Shown: positions 23,206 to 36,310, counted from the stretch's first letter. The stretch: 64,000 nt of DNA from Eulemur rufifrons (GCF_041146395.1 NC_090986.1:39902001-39966000); one strand, 5' to 3'. The notes: generated by a model not told the origin, from the sequence alone. Made by a program: numbers and translations.

Positions 23206-25270
23206 TATGGGAAGCATCAAATATTTTCTAGAAGAACATCGTCTAGGTGGATATCTGGTCCAATATTACTCATAAAAACTCAGTACTCTTTTGAAAATAT
23301 AATTTTAGAGATCACTAGATATTTAAAAGTCACTGTACAGAAAAAAATAGTGTAGTTATAAATTGTGAATCAGTTGTCTCCTATTCTTTTGGATAAATAA
23401 TAATTCTTGTGTTACACACCAGGAGAAGATAATGTACATCTAACTCCTTAAACATGTATTTTGCTTGTTCCTTTACACACTTAGAACTCAATAAGTAGTA
23501 ACTAAAGTAAATATATTCTTATTTATATTTCTTCATATGCCCTTCAGGATTAAGCACGAAGTAACACTTCAAACATCTTAAACTCCAGGTCAATTAATCT
23601 GATACGGAAGTTCAGGTGGCCCTCCTTAGAACCAGAGTCACATCAGTTTTGTGGTTCTGGGTTGTTCTATCATTCTTAGAAGGGTTCTAGAGGGAATTCT
23701 CAGGAAAGGGGTTGACAGTGTGTAGGAAGAGTATAGGGTCCAGCCAAGAGGGCTGGATGGAGTTAGAAGCATAACAACTGCCCTGAAACTAGAGTACAGA
23801 AAAGGAAATTATGGAAACAATTTTGTCACAAGGCTTAGGAAAACTGGATATGGCAGGGTACGGGAGGTTCCCAGGGGTACTCAACTTGGACTCATTCCAC
23901 ATCCATCACCAGCTACATCTGAGCCTTGGACAGCATGAGTTTAGAGCTGAGCAGGAGAGCAGCCTGCTGAGAGAAAAAGATCTTCTGTATTTACACCTGA
24001 GTAGGGCTGAGTAAGGCAGAAACTGACCAAGACATTACATTTATTGATGGACCAATGTCCTTTCCTGCTGTCTCCACTCATACCCATTAGCATAATTTAG
24101 TGTTAATGTGAACATATTTCAAGTATGCTAGTTTAGAAAATATATTCATTTTCTTTATTTTTAAAAAATGGTGGGACTTGAGGAGGATAAACAAGGAGAG
24201 CAGGGAGCATAGAATAATATTTTAAAACATTTGTAAAACTGATTTAGGGGGATTAATTGACATCATAATACAAAGTATATCAGATTTATAAACCAGTGTA
24301 TGAAATGGAAATCAGTATAACAATGTCCTTGGGGACTATGCTATGAACTTGCCGTTCTGTGAGCTAATTTATCTAAACACGTATATACCACTTTAGTACT
24401 TCATCCATAAATTTTGCAAGATAGGACAAGGAGGATCCCATTTTATGCCAAATTTCCCTCTACAAGGATCATAACTGAGTACCATAGACTGGGATCTGGA
24501 AGGAAGACCTTGGAATTGGGAATCAAAAGTTAGTATTTTGTTATCATGCCCTAAGCCAGGCCAATAGCCCGAATCAGGACATCCAGCAACATGAAGAGAA
24601 TAGCAAACTGTGGAAAACAGCCAGGAATGGAAAAACTACATTCAGAGCCCAGAATGGAAAAAAAGTTCAAACAAAGGTTCAAAATGACATGATTTCTAGA
24701 TCAGAATGCCAGGACAACATATGAAAGCCAATGTTAGATGAAGAAGGTCTTTGGGCTCCCATTCATTACAGAGAATTCTAAGAACATGAGTTCATGGATG
24801 GATGAGAGCTGAGAGGCAGGTATAGAACAGAATTACCATCTCCTTATCAGACACAGTCAAGTTTGTCAGTTCAAGGAAGCTTAAATAGTTAAACTTAAAA
24901 CTTAAAAGAGAAAAAAACTAATTTCAAATGTTTTATGAGAGTGTATTAGAAAAGCTGTCATTGAGACCTCATCTCTGCTTATCATCCCAATTGTATCTGC
25001 CACCACTCTACAACATGAGCCACTCAAGAAGTCTACTCATGTTCCCTAACATGGCTTGGGCCTTCCCTCCAATACACCTTTTGCTAGCTATTCTCCCTAT
25101 CAAATAACGCCCTCAGTCACACTCTCATTTACACAAGCATTTCCCATCCAAATCCCACATCTCTCATGAGATTTTTTTTAAATTTATTCTAATCTGAAGT
25201 GATTTCTCACTCCTCTGAACTCTCACGTCACTCATTTGACACTTCACATCTATTGCTTTGCATCATTAAT
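23206..25270. other. Repeat-poor stretch, no gene recognised
   Basis: About 2 kb with no nameable repeat or coding signature. The 67-codon frame at 23811-24011 has no family signal. Confidence 0.45.
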
Positions 25271-25274
25271 TGTA

Positions 25275-25400
25275 TTTTCTTATTCCTATAATTAAGTAGA
25301 TTGCTAGCTCTTTGAGGAGGCAGTGATTGTATCTTACCACCTCTGGATCTCTAGTGTACATTAGAGTACTCAGTAAAGATTTGCTGAACTGAACTTAAAG
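25275..25400 (+). repeat. L2 LINE 3' end
   Basis: GCTAGCTCTTTGAGGAGGCAG, TGATTGTATCTTACCACC, AGAGTACTCAGTAAAGATTTGCTGAACTGAA fit the L2 3' terminus in forward orientation. Confidence 0.6.
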
Positions 25401-25834
25401 TCAGAGACTGTCTTAGAGTATCTATCTCTGTATCTCCCCAGCTCCACCACATGCCTTGCTATAAAACCAAGCAACTCAAAATGGTACCCAGTACTGGCTC
25501 TGATTGGTTGAAATACAAACACTTGTTTAATTTTATTCTTTTCTTTTTTTTCCCCAGTATATTTCTTCTTTTCCAAAGCAGTGTTGTTCTGCTAGAATTT
25601 GAAAACTCTACCAAATGGAATTAGACCAAAACTACAAACTATGGAGGAAAAAGTATAAATCACATTGTACTGATATTATTTCTTCATTTTCCAAGACCTA
25701 CATAATAAATATAGACAAGTTAGAAAATATAGAAACATGCACAAAAAAAATTTTCTTAATAAAATCATTTATAGCACATCCTCAAATAGTATCATCTGGT
25801 TACAATGTTGACAAGAAAAAAAATCAGTTCCCAG

Positions 25835-26130
25835 CTGGGGCCACTGTCTGTGTGGCATTTGAATGTTCTTCCCATGTCTGTGTGGGTTTTCTCCAGGTAC
25901 TCTGGTTTCCTCCCACATCCCAAAGATGTGCACATTAGGTGAATTGGCACATCTACACGGTCCCCATGTGAGGGAGTGTGGGTGTGTATGTGAGTCTGCC
26001 CTGCTTGGGACAGCATCCTGTTCAGGGTGAATTACCCCCTTGTGCTCTGAGTGGCTGAGGTGGGCTCTGGTTAGCTGTGACCCTGAACTGGAATAAGCAG
26101 GTTGGAGAATGATTAATGAATGAATACAAA
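25835..26130 (+). repeat. Ancient LINE 3' end of a type widespread in vertebrates
   Basis: The phrases GTTCTTCCCATGTCTGTGTG, GGTTTTCTCCAGGTACTCTGG, TTTCCTCCCACATCCCAAAG and, near the end, GTGACCCTGAACTGGAATAAGCAG reproduce a 3' LINE motif that I associate with fish and other vertebrate genomes as well as old mammalian repeats. It is far from every other element here. Which clade it belongs to (L2, L3, RTE-like) I cannot settle by eye. Confidence 0.55.
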
Positions 26131-26199
26131 TTATTGTAAAATAAAAATTTGTCAAGTCTATGATTATCATAGAAATGTACAATAAATGATGTGATTACA

Positions 26200-26613
26200 A
26201 GAGCACTCAGAAAGCCCACCACATTTATGATTATTTTTGAACTGCTTGGTTCGAGGAGGTGCTCCTTACAGTTTTCACTTTGCAAATATTTATTCCTTGA
26301 TTTATCCCACCACCACTACAACTTTTGTCACTCACTGGTTCACCAAAAATTGGGTAAATAATTATCTTTCTTGTTTGTATTAATCTTTCTTCAATGTATG
26401 TATAGCTCAAATTTATTTTGGAGTTTTATATTAGAAGTGTTTGGGGTCTTTCTTTAGAAGTTTGGTGAGGTTTTTGTGACCAGAAATATGTGGTATGAAC
26501 TTAACTCTTTATATCAATTAGTCTATGCTAAAAATGGTTTTGTTATATACGTAATTTTGCTTAAAGTCGCAGTTTCCAAGAACCCGTTGATGATGTTAAG
26601 TGAGGACTTACTG
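26200..26613 (-). mobile_element. Tigger-type (TcMar) non-autonomous DNA transposon, MER6-like
   Basis: Reverse orientation. The right end reads GTTAAGTGAGGACTTACTG, ending at 26613 next to a TA dinucleotide (26614-26615), the target site of Tc1/mariner elements. Internal phrases (ACTCACTGGTTCACCAAAAATTG, TTTGGTGAGGTTTTTGTGACC, AAAGTCGCAGTTTCCAAGAACC) match my memory of this family. The left end is not resolved. Confidence 0.6.
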
Positions 26614-26670
26614 TATCATATTTCCACCCAGAGATAGCCACTATTAATTTTCTTGTGCATACTCTTTCCT

Positions 26671-29600
26671 AACAATGCATCTCAAAGACTTAGAAAAACA
26701 AAAGCAAACCAAAGCCAAAATTAGAAGAAAAAAATAAAGATCAGAACAGAAATAAATGAAATTGAAACAAAAAAATACAAAAAGACCAATGAAACAAAAA
26801 TTTTTTTTTAAAAGATAAAATTGACACACCTTTAGCCAGACTAACTTAGAAAGAAAAGAGAAGACTCAAATAAATAAAATCAGAGATGAAAAAGGAGACA
26901 TTACAACTGACAATGCAGAAATCCAAAGGATCATTAGAGACTAATATGAGCAACTATATGCCAATAAATTGGAAAACCTAGAAGAAATGCATAAATTCCT
27001 AGACACATACAACCTACCAAGATTGAACAAGGAAGCAATCCAAAACCTGAATAAACCAATAATAAGTAATGAAATAGAAGCAGTAACAAAATGTTTGCCA
27101 TCAAAGAAAAGCTCAGGACCCAATGGCTTCACTGCAGAATTGTACCAAACATTCAAAGAACTAATACCATCCCTACTTAAACTATTCCAAAAAATAGAGA
27201 AGGAGATATTCCCGAACTCATTCTAGGAGGCCTGAATCACCCTGATACCAAAACCAGACAAAGATAAAACAAAAAAAGAAAACTTTAGGCCACTATCTCT
27301 GATGAACATAGATATAAAAATCTTCAACAAAATACTAGCAAACTAAATTCAATGTACATTAAAAAGATTATTCATCATGATCGAGTGGGATTAATCCCAG
27401 GGATGCAAGGGTGGTTCAACATATGCAAGTCAATCAATATGATGCATCATATCAACAGAATGAAGGACAAAAACCATATGATCATTTCAATTGATGCTGA
27501 AAAAACATTTGATAAAATTTAACATCCCTTCATAAGAACCCTCAAAAAACTAGGTATATAAAGAACTTGCTTCCACACGATAAAAGCCATATATGATAGA
27601 CCCACAGCTAGTATCATACTGAATGGGGAAAAACTGAAAGCCTTTTCTCTAAGATCTGGAACAAGACAAGGATGCCCACTTTCACTACTGTTAATCTAAA
27701 ACAGTACTGAAGTTCTAGCTAGAGCAATTAGACAACAGAAAGAAATAAATGGCATCCATGTTGGAAAGGAAGAAGTCAAATTATCCTTGTGTGTAGAAGA
27801 TATGTTCTTATATCTAGAGAAACCACAAGACTACATACACACACAAAAAAACTATTAGAACTGATAAACAAATTCAGTAAAGTTGCAGGATACAAAATCA
27901 ACATACAAAAATCAATAGCATTTCTATATGTCAACAGTAAACAATCTGAAAAAGAAACCAAGAAAGTAATCCCATTTACAATAGCTACAAATAAAATACC
28001 TAGGAATAAACTTAAACAAAGAAGTGAAAGATCACTATAATGAAAACTGTAAAACATTGATAAAAGAAATTGAAGAGGGCACAAAAATGTAGAAAGATGT
28101 TCCATGTTCATGGATTGGAAGAATTGATATTGTTAAAATATCCATACTACCAAAGCAATCTACACATTCAATGCAATCCCCATCAAAATATCAATGACAT
28201 TCTTCACAGAAATAGAAAAAATAATCCTAAAATTTATATGGAACCACAAAAGACCCAGAAGAGACAAAGCCTTCCTAAGCAAAAAGAACAAAACTGGAGG
28301 AATCATATTTCCCAATTTTAAATTATACTACAGAGCTGTAGTAACTAAAAGAGCATGGTACTGGAGTAAAGGCAGACACATAGACCAATGGAACAGAATA
28401 GAGAACCCAGAAATAAATCCATACATCTATAGTGAAGCTACCTTCAACAAATGTGCCAAGAATATACAGTAGGAAAAGGACAGTCTGTTGAATTAATGGT
28501 GCTAGGAAACCTGGATATCCATACACAGAAGAATAAAACTAGACCCTTTCTCTCACCACAAACAAAAATCAAATCAAAATGGATTAAAGACATATCTAAG
28601 ACCTAAAACTATGAAACTACTAAAAGAAAACATTGGGGACATACTTAAGGATGTTAGTCTGGGCAAGGACTTCTTGAGTAATACCCCCAAAGCACAGACA
28701 ACCAAAGCAAAATACAACAAATGGGATCACATCAAGCTAAAAAGCTTCTGCACAGCAAAGGAAACAATCAACAAAGTGAACAGACAACCCACGGAATGGG
28801 AGAAAATATTTGCAAACTACTCATCTGACAAGGGATTAATAACTAGAATATATAATGAGCTTTAACAACTATGGAGGAAAAAATCAAATAATCTGATTAA
28901 AAATTGGGTAAGGGATCTGAATAAACATTTTTCAAAGGAGACATACAAATGTCCAACAGGTATACGAAAAAATGCTTGACAGCATTAGTCATCAGAGAAA
29001 TGCAAATCAAACCTACAAGGAGATATCTCATCCCAGTCAAAATGGCTTTTATCAAAAACACAGGCAATAACGAATGCTGGTGAGGATGTGGAGAAAGGGG
29101 AAACCCTCATACATTGTTGGTAGGAATGTAGATTAGTGCAACCACTGTGGAGAGCAGTATGTAGGTTTCTCAAAAACTGAAAATAGAACTACCATATGAC
29201 CCAGCAATCCTACTGCTCAGCAGATATACACCTAAAGGAGGGAAATTCAGTATATGAAAGAGATATCTGCACTTCCATGTTTATTGCAGCACCATTCAAG
29301 ATACCCAAGATTTGAAATCAACCTAAGTGTCCATCAATGGATGAATGGATAAAGAAATTGTGGTACATATACACGGTGGAATATTAAATAGCCACAAAAC
29401 GGAATGAAATCCTGCCATTTGCAACAAATTCATGGAACTGGAGAACACTATGTTAAGTGAAATAAGCCAAGCACAGAAAGACAAATCTTGCATATTCTCA
29501 CTCATATGTGAGAGCTAAATATTAAAAAGAATTGATATCATGGAGACAGAGAGTGGAATGATGGTTACCAGAGACTGGGAAGGGTAGCAGGAAGGGGAGG

Positions 29601-29895
29601 ATGAAGTGGGAATGGTTAATTGATGCAAAAATACAGTTAGATAGAATGAACAATATTTTATAGCACAACAAAGTTGACTATAATCAACCAATAGTTAGTA
29701 TATACTCTAAAATAACTAAAAAAGTGGAATTGGAATGTTCCTGCCACATAGAAATGATAAATGCCTGAGGTGATGAATACTCCAACTACCCTGATTTGAT
29801 GAATTCACATTGTATGCCTGTATCAAAACAGCACATGTACCTAACAAAGATATATGTATATTATGTACCCATAATAATTATAAATAAATAAATAA
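26671..29895 (+). mobile_element. 5'-truncated L1, ORF2 to 3' tail
   Basis: A 3.2-kb L1 lacking the 5' UTR, ORF1 and the endonuclease part of ORF2. It starts in the middle of ORF2 (AACAATGCATCTCAAAGACTTAG), passes the reverse-transcriptase region ([20 protein letters not shown] at about 27284-27343; [19 protein letters not shown] at about 27105-27160), then the C-terminal region ([17 protein letters not shown] at about 28240; CAGCAATCCTACTGC at 29202), and ends with a 3' UTR and an (AAAT)n tail at about 29880-29897. Stop codons and frame changes occur throughout. The FADD catalytic motif appears changed to CVED near 27791. The element is dead. No clear target duplication was found at its ends. 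Confidence 0.9.
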
Positions 29896-29960
29896 AAATA
29901 CAGTGATTTTAGCAATAGTGTCTGAAACCAAATGGTTATGAAATGGAGAAACCACACTGT

Positions 29961-29999
29961 CTTATAGAATGCCATTACAATAACATTTTGGTTTCCAAA
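29961..29999 (+). repeat. Left arm of a perfect 39-bp inverted repeat
   Basis: Begins CTTATAGAATGCC and ends GGTTTCCAAA. It is exactly the reverse complement of 30701-30739. Bases just outside and just inside the arms do not pair, so the identity is sharply bounded. The 701-bp spacer is not a recognised transposon. Confidence 0.95.
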
Positions 30000-30700
30000 A
30001 TTTTATTAAAGTTAAATTTACAAGGAGCAAGTATTGTATCATGCCCATGCCACTTGAAAGTGGAACAGAAAGGAGCTCGGAGTCACATTTACAGTGTGAC
30101 CGAGTCACATGAAAAGGGAATATTGAAGAGAAGACCCTAAACTCTGATCCTCTAGAGTCTCCATAAATTCCGAACTCCCTCTAGCTCCAGACTTCATGAT
30201 GTCAGCTATATAATGGCTTCAGTTCCTGCATTCCCAGATTTTCTTTAAAGTTTCATACATAGCCCATCAATGAGATTTCTTTACTCAAGCTAACTTGAAT
30301 ATTTTAAGAACCAAACTAAAGACTTTTCCAGACTTTTTCCATAGGTCTATATATTTTTCAAAACATAGTACATATGCTGCTTAGAAGCCTGCTTTTTTGA
30401 CAGTGATATGCTGTAGATATTAAATATTAATGTATGTCTTCACTGCAAATAGCTTCATGACATTTTGTTGTATCATAATTTATTTAACATATACTCTATT
30501 GATGGACATTTGAATTGTGTTCTAGCTCTACCTTAATATAAATAATTCTTCAGTTGACATTCTTGGCATATATTATATTTTCTCAGTTATTTCCTGGGGA
30601 TAACAATATACTCTTCATACAATATAATTTACTTAACAGGGTAATCAAAATTCTATCCTTAAATTCTAAGCTGCCAAATATTGATTAAAATAAGTAGGAG
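30000..30700. other. Spacer between inverted arms; possible old L1M in its right half
   Basis: Up to about 30330 nothing is recognised. From about 30380 to 30600, phrases such as TTGTTGTATCATAATTTATTTAAC and ATTGATGGACATTTGAATTGTG resemble reverse L1M 3' sequence, at low confidence. Confidence 0.35.
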
Positions 30701-30739
30701 TTTGGAAACCAAAATGTTATTGTAATGGCATTCTATAAG
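30701..30739 (-). repeat. Right arm of a perfect 39-bp inverted repeat
   Basis: Begins TTTGGAAACC and ends CATTCTATAAG, the exact reverse complement of 29961-29999. One arm is presumably a recent inverted copy of the other. Confidence 0.95.
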
Positions 30740-31038
30740 CACTATTCTAAGATATCCAGAACAGGGATTTGTGAGGTCAGAATCCAGGAACAGGCTTCAG
30801 GGAATTCATGGATCCCCTAAAATTATATGCAAACATTTGTGTTCATGTACATATTTGCATCTTTCCTTAAGAAAGTCTATAGTTTTAAACAAATTCTCAA
30901 AGAGTCCATAATCTATATGAGGTTAAAATATCTCTGATGTGGAGACGGAATGAATTTCATACATACACTGAACAATGATTATATGACCCTAAATTACAAT
31001 AACAAAGTGCATTTAATGTATTTAAATTATACTTGACA

Positions 31039-31376
31039 GGCCGGGCGCGGTGGCCCACGCCTGTAATCCTAGCACTCTGGGAGGCCGAGGCGGGTGGATT
31101 GCTCAAGGTCAAGAGTTCGAGACCAGCCTGAGCGAGACCCCGTCTCTACTAAAAATAGAAAGACATTATATGGACAACTAAAAATCTATATAGAAAAAAT
31201 TAGCCGGGCATAGTGGCGTATGCCTGTAGTCCCAGCTACTCGGGAGGCTGAGGCAGTAGGATCGCTTAAGCCGAGGAGTCTGAGGTTGCTGTGAGCTAAG
31301 CTGACGCCACGGCACTCACTCTAGCCTGGGCAACAAAGTGAGACTCTGTCTCAAAAAAAAAAAATAAATAAATAAA
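31039..31376 (+). mobile_element. Young lemur-type Alu, forward
   Basis: Begins GGCCGGGCGCGGTGGCCCAC, has the lemur linker form AATAGAAAGACATTATATGG and right arm GCTGACGCCACGGCACTCAC, and ends with A-run plus (AAAT)n. The perfect 16-bp target duplication TAAATTATACTTGACA is at 31023-31038 and 31377-31392. It shares private changes with the Alu at 20480. Confidence 0.95.
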
Positions 31377-31392
31377 TAAATTATACTTGACA

Positions 31393-31889
31393 CATATAAA
31401 ATTTGAAATAAATTTTATTTAATATAATTAATAATTGTGTACATCAAATTTTCAATTGCCTTCTACAGTCTTTTAATTGCTACCCCCAGATGATACTTAT
31501 AATTAAAAATATATCCATGGAAGTGGTAAATATTAAATGGATATAAAGTCTATCCACTGAAATGATTTCTATATGCCCACAAATTAAACATAAACTTGCT
31601 CATCTATGCCCAGACTCCTAATATGCAACTGCAGCATTTTTATTACTTGTGGAAAGGGAGCCATTTATTTTCTGCTTGATTACATAGGCAATAGTAGTAC
31701 CACAAACCAAATTATGTGAATAACTCTGATTTTGTCATCTGTTTTAAGATGACCAAATAAAGTTGTCAATGTGTTGTTTTCTCTTGAACAATTCACTATA
31801 GCTATACTTAACCTTATCTTTATTGGCTTCCTTATGGCTTTTTGAGAAGGAAGCTATTCTATCAAGATAAAATAATCACCTACAAAAAC
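31393..31889. other. Sequence between two opposed Alus
   Basis: About 500 bp of AT-rich sequence with no recognised element. Confidence 0.45.
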
Positions 31890-32220
<331 letters not shown>

Positions 32221-34394
32221 TAAACATATATTTCAACATGTTGACTTTCCTAAGTGTAATTTCAAGGACTTTAGTTACTAAATCCTAAATACTTCCCTAG
32301 GTCCTTTTCTACCTGCCAGAATCTTCATAGCCCCTCAATTCCAAACTAGGTCTCTTCTGGTACAAGCAAAAAATTCTATTGTTAAGAGAAGGAGGAACAA
32401 TGAGATAAGGGAGGGAAAAGCTAATACTAATAGTTTAGAAGGAAAGATAGGTAACTTTCATTTTCAACAGAGAAAATTAAGTTTCAGACGCCAGTAAAAA
32501 GTTTAAAAATCCAAAGACTATTAGAAAAATAATGAAAATAAAAATTAGACCTGTTTTGAGAAAATGGCAGAGTAATAAATGAAGTCACATGGGAAAATAG
32601 GGCCTGCAGTTTCTCAGAAGGCATGATTTTAATACATTTATTATTTTGATGTGATGTTACACCCAGTTGAGAAATATTCATGTCCTCAAACAACACATAA
32701 TCTTATGTAAAGGATCATGATATTTGGAGATTTTGACCTCCTCAGCCAAACTGAGGATCTATGAACTTACCCTCCCTGTTAGTTACTCTGACAGGCTCTA
32801 GACACTAAAGGCCACTGTGAGAGGAACCAGAATCAAGATTTGTGAAAGCTGACTTCTGTATTTATCACTAAAGCAATGCCTGATCCAGGTGGCACATGCT
32901 TAGAGAATTGTCACCAATGTTTATGACAGTTAAATTGTACCTATTCACAAAGAAATGAGTAATAGCATTTACAGGCTACCACCCCTTAATAGTACACTCT
33001 GACATAAAATCTCTTTAGGTTAACATTTTCAAGTCAGTGGCTCTATTTTATTTCTCAAGAACAAATGAGGAAAGCATAGCAATAGAAAGATAATCTATTA
33101 TATTCAAACATGAACTTAAAGGTAGACAATATTTTTCTAAATCTTGTCCTCTGCATTCTTTACCATTTACAGACCTGCAGGAGCTTTGGAATTAATTAGC
33201 ACTTAGAAGTCACAGCAAAGTTTTCATCATTTAAAAATAGTCAAGTAGCAGGGAAATCATTCTCGTGCAAAACAAGAGATCTTTTTAAAATAAAAATATG
33301 TTGATGAGTAGTTGATTTTATCATTTTTTTCTTTCTTGTACCTCATTAAACTGAATTCAAAATACAGTATTTTAAATTAAGCTAACCAGAATATGTTGCC
33401 CATATTTCACTATACATTATAATACCCACCTAGAGAATAGAATTAAGGCATATTAACAGTAACAACCCATATTTCTTCTGACTTTGTCCCCCCGTCACAA
33501 TTTTGGGATCCCCAGATGTTCTCAAAATCTCTCCAGTTCTACCTGGGAGTCCCCAGGAGCAAATCTCTTCTGCTTCTCCTACCTGAATAGGAGCAGCCAT
33601 GCTGCTAAATTCTCATGATGCTAAATGCAGAGAGCTTTCTGGAAGAAACTTCAACTTGCCAAAGCCATGTTGTGTTCCCTCCTAAAAGGGGACAATGCCT
33701 CTTCCTTTTTGGCTTCATGCCTAGAGACCAAGGCAGAGATGCTTAGTGTCCTCATGTCTTAGACACTCCTATTCTCAACTCCTCTTACCTGTAAGTCCAA
33801 TGTGGCGCTGCACCAGGCTGACAAGGTACTACACATCAAAGCAAGGCTCCCTTGGATGCCAGAGACTTCTATTAAACCAAGCCTTCTGCTCCCCACTTTC
33901 ACTTCCTACGCATGAGTTCTTTCACTTGAAGTTTCAAACTTAGCACCAGGATTAAGAAATACTAACATTAATATCAACTTCCTAACTTCTAAAGAATTTG
34001 CAGAGCCTGAAATAAACAGAGATTTGGAATTACAATATTTCAAGTCACTAATAGTCTTATTTTGCACCTTAGTAAAATAGCATAATGTTGAATGACCACT
34101 GTTTTGGAAGCAGTGAAATGTTAAATTGCTACTCTTTAACATGAAAGCCTTGAATCAATTTAAGAAGGACTATTTCTAGGGATCCTGGAGTAGGAGTACA
34201 CTCTTCCTGAAGTTTAAGCTTAAAAGCACAAAACAGTGCATTTCACTGTGGGCTGCACTGTAACCCCAACCTTTGAAAGTGTTAACATGACATTAGGTAC
34301 CTAGCATTCTAGCTATTCAGTGGGTCAAGAAATCCATTGAAACCAACTGGATGATAACAGTTTTATCGTATCTATATTATAGGTCATCAGTTTT
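32221..34394. other. Repeat-poor stretch, no gene recognised
   Basis: About 2.2 kb. The part at 33480-33910 is more C/T-rich and might be an unnamed LTR fragment, but I see no ends. No coding signature. Confidence 0.4.
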
Positions 34395-34482
34395 ACCTTG
34401 TGCCAGGCCTACTCTGTATTCCAGACATACAAAAGTGATTAGTAAGGTCTCTGCCTTAAGGAGCTCATAGTTTACTATAAGT
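34395..34482 (-). repeat. L2 LINE 3' fragment, reverse
   Basis: CTTGTGCCAGGCCTACTCTG, CCAGACATACAAAAGTGATTAG, GTCTCTGCCTTAAGGAGCTCATAG is the reversed L2 3' end in order. Confidence 0.6.
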
Positions 34483-35929
34483 TTAATATTAAGGAATTCA
34501 TAATTTAGTATTATTTTGATATCAATAAGCAATGCTATTATGTAATGAATATAATTTAGCAGACATATTGCTAAAGAAAAAGGTGCAATTCTGTAATTGC
34601 AGGAATAATTGCTCTGACTCTATAAGGAACATGGCTTTATGCTCAGGGAAGAATAAAGTTTACTGGATGAGATGATGGTTTTGATTTGTGAACACCCTGT
34701 GAATCAGACATTCCGACGCAAAAAAGATCAAACACAGAGCATAGATGGGGCATGAGGAAAAACCTAACACTGTGTAGCAGTGTCCTAGATTATGGTCAGC
34801 AAGCATAAATAAACAAATTCATCTTCTTATGGGTGTAGTATAAGTATAATAAGTGCACTTATATAGGCACTTCCCTCTAATTAGTTTGCAACCTTTCAAA
34901 ATAGCCCTCAGGCCTTTTAACAAATCTTGCTTTGGAAACTTGGCTTAACTCTAAATGCTTTGGCCATGTCTATACAACAGAGCAAAATGAAGATTTGAGG
35001 ATGTTAAGTTTAATATAGTAAGTCTGAATGATTCAAATGTATATTGCTGATCTGTGAAAACTAAATATTGAGTCTTAAATTTGTCTCTTTTATTAAATGT
35101 AAAAAAATTTGATTCAGCTAATACAAACTAGAAATAATTATGCATTGTACCCCTGGTTAATATGCCCATGCTTAATTAAAAGGGCTTTGTTGAAGTTCTT
35201 GAGGTGTTTCAGCTTTCTCTCTAATTTCAAATTTTCTACCAAATAATGTAAAAAGTAAGTACAATAGAAAATTATATTCTTTGTTTAGTAATACAAGATA
35301 ACCTGTTATTTTGCAGACCAGGATTGGTTGAACAAGCAACTAGAATACCATCCTAACAGAAAGCTCTTAAAGTATTTGTTTCACTTCTCTCATTCTTCTT
35401 AGTCAACATTAATCACAGAAAGCACACTCATGCTGTAAAAACTTATTTCTACTATCAAGAACCAAAGTTAAACCAATACAGACTGATTCAACTTTCTGGA
35501 GTACATTCTTAGTATAAAGAGACATTAACTTGACTACATTTTTCTAAATGGATAAATGCACCTTGCTACTATACGAATTTATATCATTATATGTATTATT
35601 ATTATATATTATTATATCATCATAATATTGTAATGAAGCACTTTTCATAAAATTGAAGTGAGTGAATGAGAATAACTGAAATATGAGCATTCAGGAATTT
35701 CTAGAATGCACACTCTAACATCAGCAAGAGAAATGGAAACAAAACCTAGTTTTAATTATTCTGTTCTCTTTCTAGAGATTCCTTCCCTAAGAATATATCT
35801 ACCAATGCTAGCTTTTTTTTTTTTTTTTAGTCTATTTCTAGAATAAAGATGAAATGTTCTCAACAGGAACCAATCTGTGCAGGGATGTGTGGAGAATTAC
35901 AAACAGTACATTTATTCCTCCTCCCATGT
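34483..35929. other. AT-rich, repeat-poor sequence
   Basis: No gene seen. It contains several TAATTA-type words (for example CTCTAATTAGTTTGC near 34876 and GCTTAATTAAAAGG near 35170). A T-run is at 35813-35829. Confidence 0.4.
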
Positions 35930-36310
35930 TCTCTCCCCCCCTTAATTACATACTCCAATTGCATTAACATTACTTCTCCTGGGAATTTTCCATTAACTGA
36001 TCAGTCTGTCCATTAGGATATTTTCCCTAATATCATATTGAGCTCCTGCTCTCATTTGCTATTTTTCCCCCTATTAGTGCTAATTAGGTTCCCTTGGATC
36101 AGGGTGAATAATGCTGTTCCCTTTTGGCATTCCTTCTCAAATGTTGTAGACAATGATGCACAGCTTTATTTATTATGCATTGAATACTTTTAAGTTGTCC
36201 TGAATAATTCTGTGAGATTGTAATTAAGTCAACCTGCATGTCTTGAAAGCTTTTAAACTATCTGATCTTTTCAAAGCTAAGGTATTTAAAATTGATTATA
36301 ACATATTAGA
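35930..36310. promoter_or_regulatory. Candidate conserved noncoding element
   Basis: No repeat is recognised here, and the sequence has dense homeodomain-type and POU-type words: CTTAATTACATA (35941), GCTAATTAGG (36078), TTATTATGCATTG (36170) and GTAATTAAGTC (36222). Such unique AT-rich blocks in gene-poor DNA are often developmental enhancers. This is a hypothesis from motif content alone. Confidence 0.25.

Noticed and set aside
25769..26179. 137-codon minus-strand open frame
   Set aside because: It overlaps the ancient LINE end and adjacent AT-rich DNA. The His/Ser-rich run is a low-complexity reading of the LINE text.
26969..29173. Runs of 60-110-codon frames as genes
   Set aside because: They are pieces of the inactivated L1 ORF2 or its antisense strand.
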